This document shows, one piece after another, positions 46,257-56,660 of a DNA stretch of 64,000 nt; position 1 is the stretch's first letter, and each line of letters begins with the position of its first letter. Origin of the DNA: Deinandra increscens subsp. villosa (lineage: Eukaryota > Streptophyta > Magnoliopsida > Asterales > Asteraceae); assembly GCA_039602395.1 (NCBI GenBank), contig JBCNJP010000010.1, positions 92,843,729-92,907,728 on the forward strand. The letters are read 5' to 3'. The position numbers and the translations under genes were made by a program. A model generated the notes under the pieces. That model did no database searches. It was not told where the DNA came from and was given only the letters and a program-made list of their open reading frames with translations.

Positions 46257-47469
46257 CAGGGCCGATTGACTACCTTTAACTCCCGAAGGGAGAAGAAAAA
46301 ACACGATCGTCTTCATTGGCTTATCCTCCGAGTCGATAACATTGCCCGTGTGCCTCACATGGAGACGCTGGAACAGCTCAATCAACTCCAGCGATATAAC
46401 GACTTCGTTTCCGAACCGATGAAACGGTTGTTCGGATTGTTCATGCCGATTGGGGTGCAAGATTGCACCATAGAGTTCTTAGCCTCCTTCACCTTCGGGG
46501 AAAGGATGACGGGCATGAACGCCAAGGCTGGAGTAAGATTCAGATTGGGAAGGCGGTGGTATTTGAGAACTATGGCACAATTCTTGTTCGATATCGGGGT
46601 TTATCACGAAGACGAGCTGCCTAGCTTGGAAAACGCACGATATTGTATGCCGGGCGAGGAACATCGGGCAGATCCAGCCCATGGGGTTGCCCATCAGGCT
46701 TTTTGGCAAACCATTGGCTATGGACCCCGAAGGTACAACCCAAGCACCAACAAGAGTACCAAGTTGAGAGACCCGCTCCATCGTTACATCCACCGTTGCT
46801 TTACTCAGTCTGTGTTCGCCCGAGGCAACTCGAGCGGCGTTATCGGTCTAAAGGACTTGGTGGCCCTCTACTGCTTCACCACGGGGACGGTTTTCATCCT
46901 CCCCCATGCATTATGCAGCGCCATCCATCACACTGCCAACGCCGACGACAAGAGCCCACTGCTCTATGGGGGTCTGATCCACAACATTTACAATGCCTAT
47001 GGCGTCCCCATTCCTTGAGTGCTCCCCAGCCACTCAGTATGCAGATATGGAGTATACCCGAAGGCTCTTCAGGATCACGCCCCATCCTCCATACAGGATG
47101 ATGGATGACCGACGCCGGGTATGGGATCCACTGGCTATTGAGCCCATGGAGGAGGACCAGGACCAGCAGCAGCAGGAGGAGCAGCCGGAGCACCACCCTG
47201 ACCCCCACGGCCCCAACTTCCCGTCTATGATGGACCTCTACCACTCTCTTCAACAGACCCACACTACCGTCTTGGCTATAAATGATAGCACTTAGACGAT
47301 ACAGACGGAGATTTGGGGTATTCATGACGAGCTTGCTACTCTTCAGGAGAGGTTCAGGATGCCCTACGGTCAGCCTGGGGAGGGACCATCAGGTGGACAT
47401 GGTGGTAGATATGGTGGACATAGTGGTGGAGGCAGCAGCGGATCAGCCTCTGATGACGATACTAAGTGA
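46257..47469 (+). pseudogene. Athila-type ORF in env-like position
   Basis: Frame 1 (to 47018) carries YNDFVSEPMKRLFGLFMPIG, RFRLGRRWYLRTMAQFLFDI and LRDPLHRYIHRCFTQSVFAR, the pattern of the plant Athila ORF-1 protein family. A frameshift near 47000-47020 moves to a frame with PLAIEPMEEDQDQQQQEEQP. An in-frame TAG at 47293-47295 interrupts it, and past the stop the same frame runs to 47469 ending GGHSGGGSSGSASDDDTK. Repaired length would be about 400 residues. A splice-acceptor-like ttttccatttcag ends at 46259, fitting a spliced subgenomic message. The function of the family is unknown. The PPT and LTR downstream agree with an element 3' half. Confidence 0.65.
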
Positions 47470-47834
47470 CTTCAGGTATGGTTTGGTTGTTTCTGATAGT
47501 GGCATGATACTATGATACATTTGACTTGTTGATACATTTTTATTTCTGTGTTGGTGACGTGATACACTTTTATTTTTCTTTTGGTATGTATATTTTGGAT
47601 GATGACACAATACTTGTAGTAGTTTATCTTTTATTTAGTTTAACTGTGTTGTGTCTTGAGTAGTTTAGAAGCAGGTACATGGAAAGCTCTACAGCTTACT
47701 GGACCGGGATGTCAAAACAGTATGGCGTGGTAATCATTCCACGGGTAAAATGACCTGTTTCAGAGAAAACGTTGCTCAATTTTCCTAACCCTTGACTTTT
47801 CTTTTACATTATTCTTAATTTGAAATATAATTTC

Positions 47835-47870
47835 ACACATTGAGGAAAATGTGCAATTTGAGTGTGGGTA
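47835..47870 (+). other. Athila-type polypurine tract region
   Basis: cacattgaggaaaatgtgca followed by atttgagtgtggg. An ACATTGAGG-A-AATGT hairpin before a TTTGAGTGTGGG tract is the usual context of the Athila PPT. The LTR should begin at or just after about 47866. Confidence 0.6.
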
Positions 47871-48069
47871 TATTTGATGTACGCTAAAATATACATATTT
47901 AATGATAGAAATATACTCACAAATCGGGACAAAACCTGATTACTAACATCAAAACAAAGCAGTTTTATTTTCTTTTTAGTCTTCGGGTTTTCTAGAGCCA
48001 AAATACAAAACGGAGCATTATCTAGCAAAAAAAAAAAAGCAAAGAAGATGCAAGAGTTTGGAAAATGTT

Positions 48070-48285
48070 GCTCTAGCACGGCCCGTGCCCCATGGAGCAC
48101 GTCCCATGACCGGCCTGGATTGGCTTTTGATCAGCACGACCCTTGCCTCTGAACTCCCTGACATGGCACGGCCCGTGCCCCACCTAACACGCCCCGTGCT
48201 ACTGACACAGAAGAAGACAAAAGTGTGATCGTCTGACATGGCACGCCCCGTGCCTGGATGGGCACGCCCCGTGCCGATCTCCAGA
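48070..48285 (+). repeat. Cluster of GCACGCCCCGTGC-like quasi-palindromes, LTR U3 set
   Basis: About seven copies directly upstream of the TATA box, including gcacggcccgtgccccatgg, tggcacgccccgtgcctgga and gggcacgccccgtgccgatc. Their position in U3 suggests promoter elements. Confidence 0.75.
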
Positions 48286-49273
48286 TTTCGCCTATAAAAA
48301 ACTTGCCTTCCTCCACTTCACAAATTGCTCAATTCTTTCCTCTCCCCCTCACTTGTAGATTAGTTAACGAGCCACTTGGTTCCTTTGTATCTTCAAGTAT
48401 GTAAGGTTTGTAAGAAACACAACCAGTTTAATAAATGAAAGTATTTTGTCTATGATGTCTTATTTTTCTAACTGACAAATCTTTAAGCCATGATTGGTCA
48501 AAATCTTACACTTGATTGGAGATAACATGCTTTTAAGAAGTTTTCAAGTTGCTTTTATAACACTATATTAAGGTGTGTCTAACGACTTTATAAAAACCCT
48601 TTTTATTGAAAGTGTATTCCAGATTTTCTGAACCAAGCTTGCTTCACATATCACAGACCATTTGGGGAGTCGAAATCCTAAAGGTCGGACCGGTGACACC
48701 CGGTCGAGGGACGATGCATGATCCGAAAGGTGACTCGCGCCCCATGCTACATGATACGTTCGAGGTCCTTATGTCTATGTAAGCAAACTCGGCTGACCAC
48801 GCATATGCGGGTTGAAAGTATTTGGTTGGGAATGGGGGTTGGTAATATTTTATCACTTCATGGAAGTCGAAAGGTACGTGTTTGTGAACTTGGCTCTGGT
48901 CACGCCGGACGTGCATGCGCGAGAGCGGTGTACGGAAGAAACGGGCCTTAGTCCCTTAAAAAGGTCATTTTTATAATAAAATAATCTGGTGTGTCGAGCG
49001 TAACGGTTGCCCAACCAAGGAGCCCTACGACTAAGTGGCATTGTACGACTTCATTTGATCACTAACAACACCATCCCTCGGCATTCGTACTCCTCGCAGA
49101 CGATTAGCAGTTGGATGGTGGTAGACCAGGTGGGCCGAAAGGCGGTTGACTTCCTGTCATTGAACAATCTTAAGGTAAAGTTATAAAATCACAACTTGAT
49201 TATAAGTTTTCAGTGTCGTTACTACAATCAATATTTTACCCTATCATACTTGAGATCAAAGATCCATTTTATC

Positions 49274-49306
<33 letters not shown>

Positions 49307-49702
49307 GTAGAGGAAGGATAAAATGAAAACCTCTCCGAGTTTGCAAAACCGTGAAAACCAAGCTAAAAAATTCAATTTTTGTTCCGATTTTTTTATGGTG
49401 ATTCTCTAAGTTAAAAAAAACCCCTTTATGCAAAAAATAAAAAAAATGCCTAGTAAAATTTTTTTATAAAAATATTTTATAACCGATGTTACATATGTAA
49501 GAGTACCCTGTTACATATGTAACATCAGTTATAAAATATTTTTTTAAAAAAATATTTACTAGGCATTTTTTTTTTACTTTTTTGTATAAAGGGTGTTTTT
49601 TTAACTTAGAGAATCACCATAAAAAAATCGGAACAAAAACTGAATTTTTTAGCTTGGTTTTCACGGTTTTCCAAACTCGAAGAGGTTTTCATTATATCCC
49701 TC

Positions 49703-49705
<3 letters not shown>
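49307..49705. mobile_element. (TA)n-inserted foldback element, family F3
   Basis: Almost the whole 399 bp is one inverted repeat: arms of about 180 bp carrying aaaatgaaaacctctccgag and, on the other side, its complement. The centre is gatgttacatatgtaa, a 10 nt spacer, then ttacatatgtaacatc. TA tracts on both sides (49272-49290, 49706-49751). Confidence 0.75.
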
Positions 49706-49751
<46 letters not shown>

Positions 49752-49755
<4 letters not shown>

Positions 49756-49930
49756 TAGGTTCAAATGAGAACTTTTTCTTTTGAGAACTTTTGAGAACTA
49801 AATCTCAACCACAAATTTTAGGGGGGACCACTACAATTCATGGGAGGGGGGATACATGTAAATAAACTTGTGGCTAAAATTAGTTCTTTTTAGTTCTCAA
49901 ATCAAATTGGTTCTCAAATGATCCTCTCCC
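49752..49930. mobile_element. (TA)n-inserted element, family F4, copy a
   Basis: Starts GGGTTAGGTTCAAATGAGAA; inverted right end GGGAGAGGATCATTTGAGAA. 179 bp, TA tracts on both sides. Copy b is at 55938-56107. Confidence 0.75.
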
Positions 49931-49957
49931 TATATATATATATATATATATATATAT

Positions 49958-50179
49958 GGGTAAAGTTATTCTTAAAAAACAGTTTCACCTAAGAAGGTTA
50001 GGAAGCAATCACATGCTGACACGTGGACAAAAACACACTAACACACTGTATCCAGTGTGTTAGTGTGTTAGCATATTTTACTTTTTATGCATTGTGTTAG
50101 TGTGTTATGTCCACATGTCAGCACGTGGTTGCTTCCTAGCCTTCTTAGGTGAAATGGTTTTTTTAGCTGAACCTAAACC
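49958..50179. mobile_element. (TA)n-inserted foldback element, family F5
   Basis: 222 bp. Left arm GGTAAAGTTATTCTTAAAAA then cagtttcacctaagaaggtt; right arm, inverted, GGTTTAGGTTCAGCTAAAAA then the same cctaagaagg core. The middle repeats cactaacacact and its complement. Confidence 0.7.
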
Positions 50180-50422
50180 ATATATATATATACTAAAAAC
50201 TATTTTCCCTAAAGATAGAATTTGGTTAAACGTAAACAAAGGTTGAGTATTGGGAGCTCTCATTTTCCATTGTGTCCTAATCGACCCCGATTCAACTTAC
50301 CACTACTATACTGCCCACGATGGGTACACTTGCTCGTGTAATGTGGTGAAATGGTAGTTGTCAAGGAAATCAGGTATTATAAATTTAAAGGTTTCAGCTG
50401 CTGCACAGGTATGAGAAAACTG

Positions 50423-50423
<1 letters not shown>

Positions 50424-50474
<51 letters not shown>
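50424..50474. repeat. (TA)n microsatellite
   Basis: About 25 units after the Athila LTR fragment, followed by the gaatgtatatatcgtacgac block also seen at 45537. Confidence 0.9.
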
Positions 50475-50477
<3 letters not shown>

Positions 50478-50525
50478 TGTATATATCGTACGACGGGAAA
50501 TATAATATTTACATATATATATATA

Positions 50526-50706
50526 GTGAAAAGTTCATTGTAGACACCCCTATAAGTGTAGACAGGTAGACACCCTTTTTCACCATTAGATCTCTTGATC
50601 TAATGGTTGTGATTAATTTTTTTTTCTTTTTTCTCATTAATTAGAAACTTTCACATGTGAAAAAGAGCTATTTCACATGCGAAAGTGTCTACAATGAACC
50701 TCACCC
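50526..50706. mobile_element. (TA)n-inserted element, family F1, copy b
   Basis: Nearly identical to 37697-37887, the main difference being the length of a T/C tract. Flanked by TA tracts. Confidence 0.75.
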
Positions 50707-51059
50707 TATATATATATATATATATATATATGGAGGAAGGATAAATTGAAAACCTTATTGAGTTTGGAAAACTTAAGAAACCCCTTCTTAACCCTTGGAT
50801 CAACTCATCTAAAGGTTGTGAATTTTTGTCTTATTTTTCTTTTTTTTAATTGACTGTCAATTTTGTCTTTTATGACAAAAGGGTAAATTTGGAAATGAAA
50901 AATATGACTTTTCTCTTTTTGCTTTTTGCAGAGAACTTACCATCTCCTATCATTTCACATCTATAATTTATTTTTCATTTTGATTAATATATATCTTTCT
51001 CCAACCATCTTTCTCATTTTCATTTCATCCTACAAGTTCTTCTCTCTACCACAACTTTC

Positions 51060-51150
51060 TACCTCCACCATTACCACCTCCGGCACCACCATTACCAACT
51101 CCGCCACTACCATTACCACCTTCGCCACCACCATTACCACCTCCGCCACC
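51060..51150 (+). repeat. Minisatellite, 18-24 bp units (ccaccattaccacctccg)
   Basis: Four to five imperfect units of caccattaccacctccg type. It is translatable as Pro/Thr/Ile-rich peptide within a 92-codon frame, but there is no other sign of a gene. Confidence 0.7.
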
Positions 51151-51899
51151 GGTTATATGTGTTTAAGAGGTGCAAACCTCTGTTTGTCGCTAACCCCCAC
51201 CTGAGACTTCACGGATTTGGGGTTTTTAACCCACCATGTCGCATATCTGCTCCTTTACCGCCGCTAAACACCGTCATCACAACTTTCTCGAGGTGGCGCA
51301 ACACTTGTAGCGTCAACAACCACCATCGTCGGCGCCGATCTGCTACATTGAGAAAATGGGGTTCTTAGTTCTTTCAAAACCCACAACAATTTTATAAGCT
51401 TCCACCATGGAACTCAATATCTGAGAAACCCACCACCATCACTAATGTCATCGGACCGTCTTGCTTCACCATCTAGTTCGAAACTCAAAAACAAAGGTAC
51501 TTGTTCCTCTTCACCATCTAGTTTGATATGGATGGAGAAGAAGATGAGAATAATAAATGAAAAAAGAAAAATAATAAAAGGAAAATGGGTTTGGTGTGAT
51601 GATACTTTGCTTTGTCAGTACTAATTAGCCTTTTAATATTCAAATGGTTAGTTTTCTTTTATCTTTATTTGGCTTTTAATGTCAAAAATTTTATTTTTCT
51701 TATAGCTTTTCTTCTTTGTTATATCTTTTCTCGTTCTCGTTTTTATGTAAGTTTTTTGATAAAATGTTTATTATACCTAGTTAACCATTATATAAATCTA
51801 TAGAGTAATCTATTAAAATGGATTATTTTTTCTACATGTGTAAGCTTTATACGTTTGACTCTGATGTGTTTTCAGTATTTTCTGATGTTTGTATGCATG

Positions 51900-53060
51900 T
51901 TTTATGCTTTTATGTTGTAGTGAGTTACATATATAATTCCAAGGTTACATATGTAACTCACTGTTTTACATATTTTAAGCCTTGGTTTAAGTATGTAACT
52001 CTTGGTTTACATATGTAACTCACTGTTTTACTTATTTTAAGTGTTGGTTTTATATATGTAACTATTTGTTTACATATGTCAGTCTTGGGTTTCATATGTA
52101 ACACTTCTAGTACACAACATAATGGCTCAACAAAGATTCTAATAAGAGTTCATAAACGAATAGTTGTTTCAAAACACAAAAGTAAATTTAGTTGTGTTAA
52201 ATATGTAACTCTTGGTTTACATATGTAACTCGTTGTTTACATTTTTTAAGTGTTGGTTTACATATGTAACTATTGGTTTACATATGTAAGTCTTGGTTTT
52301 CATATGTGACACTTCTAGTACAGAACACTACGTCGCGTTAAAGATTCTAATAAGAGTTCATAAACGAATAGTTGTTTCAAAACACAATTGTAAATTTAAT
52401 CGTATTAAATATGTAACTCTTGGTTTACATATGTAACTCACTGTTTACATATTTTAAATGTTGTTTTACATATGTAACTACTGGTTTACATATATAAGTT
52501 TTGTTACATATTTTAAGTGTTGGTTTACATATTTAACTATTGGCTTACGTATGTAAGTCTTTGGGTTTCATATGTAACACTTCTAGTACACAACATAACG
52601 GCGCGACAAAGATTCTAATAAGAGTTTATAAGCGAATAGTTGTTTCCAAACACAATTGTAAATTTAATTGTGTTAATTACGTACCTCCTAGTTTACATAT
52701 GTAACTCGCTTTTTACATAGTTTAAGTGTTACTTTACATATGTAAGTCTTGGTTTACATATGTAAGTCTTCGTTTCAAAACATAATTGTAAATTTAATTG
52801 TGTTAAATACATAACTCTTGGTTTACATATGTAACTCACTTTTTACATATTTTAAGTTTTGGCTTACATATGTAAGTTTTGTTTACATATGTAAGTCTTT
52901 GTTTCAAAACACAATTGTAAATTTAATTGTGTTAAATATGTAACTCTTGGTTTACATATGTAACTCACTGTTTACATATTTTAAGTGTTGATTTACACAT
53001 GTAACTACTAGTTTACATATGCAAGTCTTGGGTTTCATATGTAACACTTCTATAATAAAC
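51900..53060 (+). repeat. Tandem array with TTACATATGTAACTC units
   Basis: About five higher-order units of 120-270 bp, anchored on caattgtaaatttaattgtg near 52165, 52385, 52650, 52785 and 52915. Each carries several ttggtttacatatgtaactc copies. Noncoding. Confidence 0.75.
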
Positions 53061-53608
53061 ATCAACAACTAATGGATTTGTTTTCTTTTCGTAGGTGAAA
53101 GGATTTTGCGTCAAAGATGAAGATTATTATCAAGATATGAAGCATAATTAGGGTTTTATATATATATTTTTTAGGTAGTTATATTTGTTTTGTTAGCTAG
53201 TTTATTCTTTTGATAATTTTTTAGATATGCCGGTTCGTATAAAACATTTTGTAACGTTTATTGTTGATTGTAATTGTTTGTTTATAAATTAATAAAATTT
53301 ATTTTGTTAAATTGTTTGGTTATACATATCCTGTTGAATTTACATATGTAACACGCAGTGAAGAATTCTGTTACATATTTAACAAAGTTACATATGTAAC
53401 CAATCTGTCTTGGAAATTGAAAAAGTAAGAGAGAGAATGTTGCAGAAAGTGTGTAAGAGGGTTGTCAGAATCCAGAAAGTGTTCATGGTTGAATTGACCA
53501 TTATGGCGTTTTGTACTCATGATTTATTAGTGATGTGGAAGCATGAGGGCCAATGGATTGGTTTTCTAGGTTTTCCAAAGTGGGCTTGGAAATGTAAATA
53601 TTTACATT

Positions 53609-53660
<52 letters not shown>

Positions 53661-53984
53661 CATTTGTACAAATAGAGTTTTGTGACAACACTAATTCATC
53701 CAAAATATTGAGAGTTCCAAAATCATAAGAACAAGTCACAATCCAATGACATCTAGGTTATATATATTTATTTATATACTCACAAATACATATATTATTT
53801 ACCAAAAATTCAAAATTCCAATAATAATTATATTACATAATATAACAAGATCACAAGCATGCTAACGGGTTTTACGAGTGCTCTGTGGGTCACAACTTTC
53901 ATGGAGGAACTAGTTGTAATTGGTTTTATGTCAAAGAAAGTCCAAAATCCTTGTTAAAAACAAATACAAAAAATGATGGTGTCA

Positions 53985-54045
53985 CTAGGTTCGAACCTTT
54001 GACCTCTAGATCATAGAGGATGACACTAACCACTAGGCCAATGGT
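53985..54045 (-). repeat. tRNA-derived SINE-like sequence (A and B boxes)
   Basis: The minus strand has TGGCCTAGTGG (54040-54030, A box) and GGTTCGAACCT (53997-53987, B box) spaced as in a tRNA-type pol III promoter, with tgatctagaggtcaaa between. No cloverleaf acceptor stem was found, so a SINE head is preferred over a tRNA gene. Confidence 0.5.
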
Positions 54046-54134
54046 TAGTTTTGGTTAAAGCTTCAATTAAAGTGATTTTATGCATACAGACTTAGGAAAA
54101 ACGAGTTAAAGAAAAATGCTTAAAAAGATTTGGG

Positions 54135-54200
54135 GTTGCCACGGTTCGAACCAGTGACCTCTGGGAATACAGGTCATATAGGACTAGCAACGGTTTTATT
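54135..54200 (-). repeat. Second tRNA-derived SINE-like sequence
   Basis: The minus strand carries CCCAGAGGTCACTGGTTCGA then accgtggca, the B-box half of the same type of sequence, same orientation as 53985-54045 and about 155 bp away. The A box is degenerate. Confidence 0.4.
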
Positions 54201-54286
54201 CCGGGAAACAATTATTTAATATGTTATTAGTCTGGTGTCATCTTCTTCCCATGAACCCTAATGTATCCATCGAGATGTTTACCACC

Positions 54287-55070
54287 CCGCGCGTTTGCTG
54301 CGGGGTTGAATTTGTATACTAAACGAAAGTAAAAAAAAGTTAAGTGATCTAAAACATAAAAGTTTAAAAGTCTTGTGGTGAAAGTATAAAACTATAGAAG
54401 TATACTAAAAACGAAAGTAGAAAAGTTAAAAGTTTCGTGTCCAAAGTAGAAGAAAAAAAAACTTAAAACAAAAAAAGCCTTTAAAAGTTAGAGGGTTAAA
54501 ATATTAAGGAGTATAAACGTAAAAGTCTTGAAGTCTTGTGGTGAAAGTACAAAACTATAAAAATATACTAAGTTAAGTGGTATAAAACGTAAAAGTCTAA
54601 AAGTCTCGTGGTGAAAGTATAAAACTATAAAAGTATACTAAAAACGAAAGTAGAAAAGTTAAAAGTTTTGTGGCAAAAGTAGAAGACAACAAAACCTAAA
54701 ACAAAAGAAAAGTTTCAAAGTTAGAGTGTAAAAAAGTTAAGGGGTATAAAACGTAAAAGTTTAAAAATCTTGTAGTGAAAGTATAAAACTATAAAAATAT
54801 ACTAAAAACGAAAGTAGAAAAGTTAAAAGTTTCGTGGCCAAAATAGAACTCAACAAAACTTAAAATAAAAAAAACTTTAAAAGTTAAACGGTACAAAACG
54901 TTAGAGTATGAAATATATATGGCCAAACTATGAAAACCAAAAGTTTACTATTTCGTTAAAAAGAAAAAAACAAATTATAAAAGTTTAGGGGTAGAAAGCG
55001 TCAAAGCATCAAAGTTACCTGACCAAAGTTTGAAAAACAAAAAGTATACTATTAATCTATCAAATTTCAT
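54287..55070 (-). mobile_element. Helitron 3' tail and terminus
   Basis: The minus strand ends with CCCCGCAGCAAACGCGCGGG then tggtaaac. The tail repeats cgtaaaagtctaaaagtc and gaaagtagaaaagttaaaag five or more times and is similar to 2560-3280. Confidence 0.6.
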
Positions 55071-55937
55071 TGTATTATTAATAAATTACCATTAATACAC
55101 AAAAAACGAATAGAAGCTTCGCATGGAAACAAGAAAATGGCGATAACTCTAGAAATCGCATTCGAGTGAGTTTAGGATTACCTTAATTATTGATAAAATC
55201 AGAACATAACCGATAATGATGAACATGAACGGATCGAACCGATGACGGAAGCGGTCTCGTGATGTTCTAACATGGTTGTGTTCATGACTGGATGGCTATG
55301 CATGTCGATAGAACAGTAGCTGGTTCATTTGTGGTGGTCACCGGGGGAGAAACTTGATTGAAAACATGGTGTGGGTTATGTGCACGATGGTTTATTGGAG
55401 ACTGAGAGGAACGAGGGTGTCGTAGAGTCGTTCTTTCTTTGTGAAATGATTGGGATGGACAAGTTTGTGTTGATTCAAGAGGGTGATCAACATATCAAGT
55501 TCGTAACCAACAAATGAATTGAATCGAACATTGATCAGGTTCGGTTACGGTACTCCTACTGTCGCAGATGGCTATGAAAAGCCTCAAAATTAACTTTGCC
55601 AAAATGGAAAGAATAGTCCCTCTAATTGTTACACTAAGGGGATCTGAGTTCTGTAAATTTAGAAATGGTCCCTCCATGTTTGATTAAATAGAAATAGGTT
55701 TTGGAAATTGCAAGATAGGTCCCTCAAGGTTTGAAATACCAACCAACACTTAACCAACCACAACTATTAGTAAAATACTCGTACTACAGATAGCTATATA
55801 TTTACTTTTCTAAAATCTATGATATTATATATTTAAATAAATACACAAGTAATTACAATAGAACTTATAAAATCATAAGTGTTTATTTCACATTAAATCA
55901 TGAAATTTGAACTCACGAATATATATATATATATATA

Positions 55938-56104
55938 GGGTTAGGTTCAAATGAGAACTTTTTGTTTTGAGAACTAAATCTCCACCATTAATTTCAGTTG
56001 GGGACCACTACAATTCTTGGGAGGGAGGTATATGTAAATATAACTAGTGGCTTAAAATGGTTCTCAAAAGTTATCTCAACCAATTAGTTCTCAAATGATC
56101 CTCT

Positions 56105-56107
<3 letters not shown>
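55938..56107. mobile_element. (TA)n-inserted element, family F4, copy b
   Basis: 170 bp copy of 49752-49930 between TA tracts (55919-55937 and 56108-56153). It lacks a short internal stretch. Confidence 0.75.
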
Positions 56108-56154
<47 letters not shown>

Positions 56155-56660
56155 CATTATAAAATAAATTGCGTGAAATCACACGATGTTTACTCGGAAT
56201 ACACCACATAAAGTCATAGGACGTAGTGTCACATAAAATTATAAATGTTCTCACATAATATCATAAAATATGATTCGCATAGAATCACATTCGTTTAGGT
56301 TAATGACGTTTAGACTTAAGTGTATTGCTCGAATAGTGACGTCACACAAAAACGCTAATTTAGAAGGTCAATGCAATTAATAACACAAAAGTTCACAAAA
56401 TGTTCGTAGCAGTTTAGGTTTAAGTTAAATCACGAATCACCTGAAAATTCGGGTTGTCACTGTTTGGTTCACTGAGAATTCACACTTACTAGGTTCGTTC
56501 GTTAAACTTCCATACGTCCCTGGTTCGTTGAATTCTTGGTTAGTTCATTGCGTTGTGGTTCGTTCACTTGAGTTTCAAATTTTTGTTCGTTTGTTGAGCA
56601 GTCTGGTTCATTGGGAAAGATTTTTCTTGGTTCGTTAGGACAGAATCTTGATTATTTCAA

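Larger units (their letters stand above)
47866..50424 (+). mobile_element. Athila-like 3' LTR, split by nested (TA)n elements
   Basis: U3 runs from the PPT to a TATA box (gcctataaaaaac, 48290-48302). The part homologous to the LTR in 727-1720 starts near 48620 and continues to about 49258, then resumes at 50187-50424. The 0.93 kb between is TA tracts holding three inserted elements. The end after 50424 is a long TA tract. Confidence 0.6.
50732..53610. repeat. F3-like left end followed by noncoding sequence and a long tandem array
   Basis: After a TA tract the sequence starts GGAGGAAGGATAAATTGAAA, like F3. It contains a Pro/Thr-codon-like minisatellite (51060-51150) and the ACATATGTAA array (51900-53060). 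A TA tract stands at 53611-53655. No inverted right end was found, so the span of the element is uncertain. Confidence 0.4.

Noticed and set aside
46242..47325. Minus-strand frames opposite the Athila ORF
   Set aside because: GC-rich shadow frames with no recognisable domain; the plus-strand frame carries the family motifs.
51060..51204. Proline/threonine-rich protein gene
   Set aside because: The frame is created by a minisatellite, with no promoter, domain or conserved continuation.
53609..53657. Right end of the F3-like element starting at 50732
   Set aside because: A TA tract is present but the sequence before it does not match the inverted F3 terminus.
53985..54045. A true tRNA gene
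   Set aside because: A and B boxes are present on the minus strand, but acceptor stem and anticodon arm pairing could not be drawn; a SINE head fits better.
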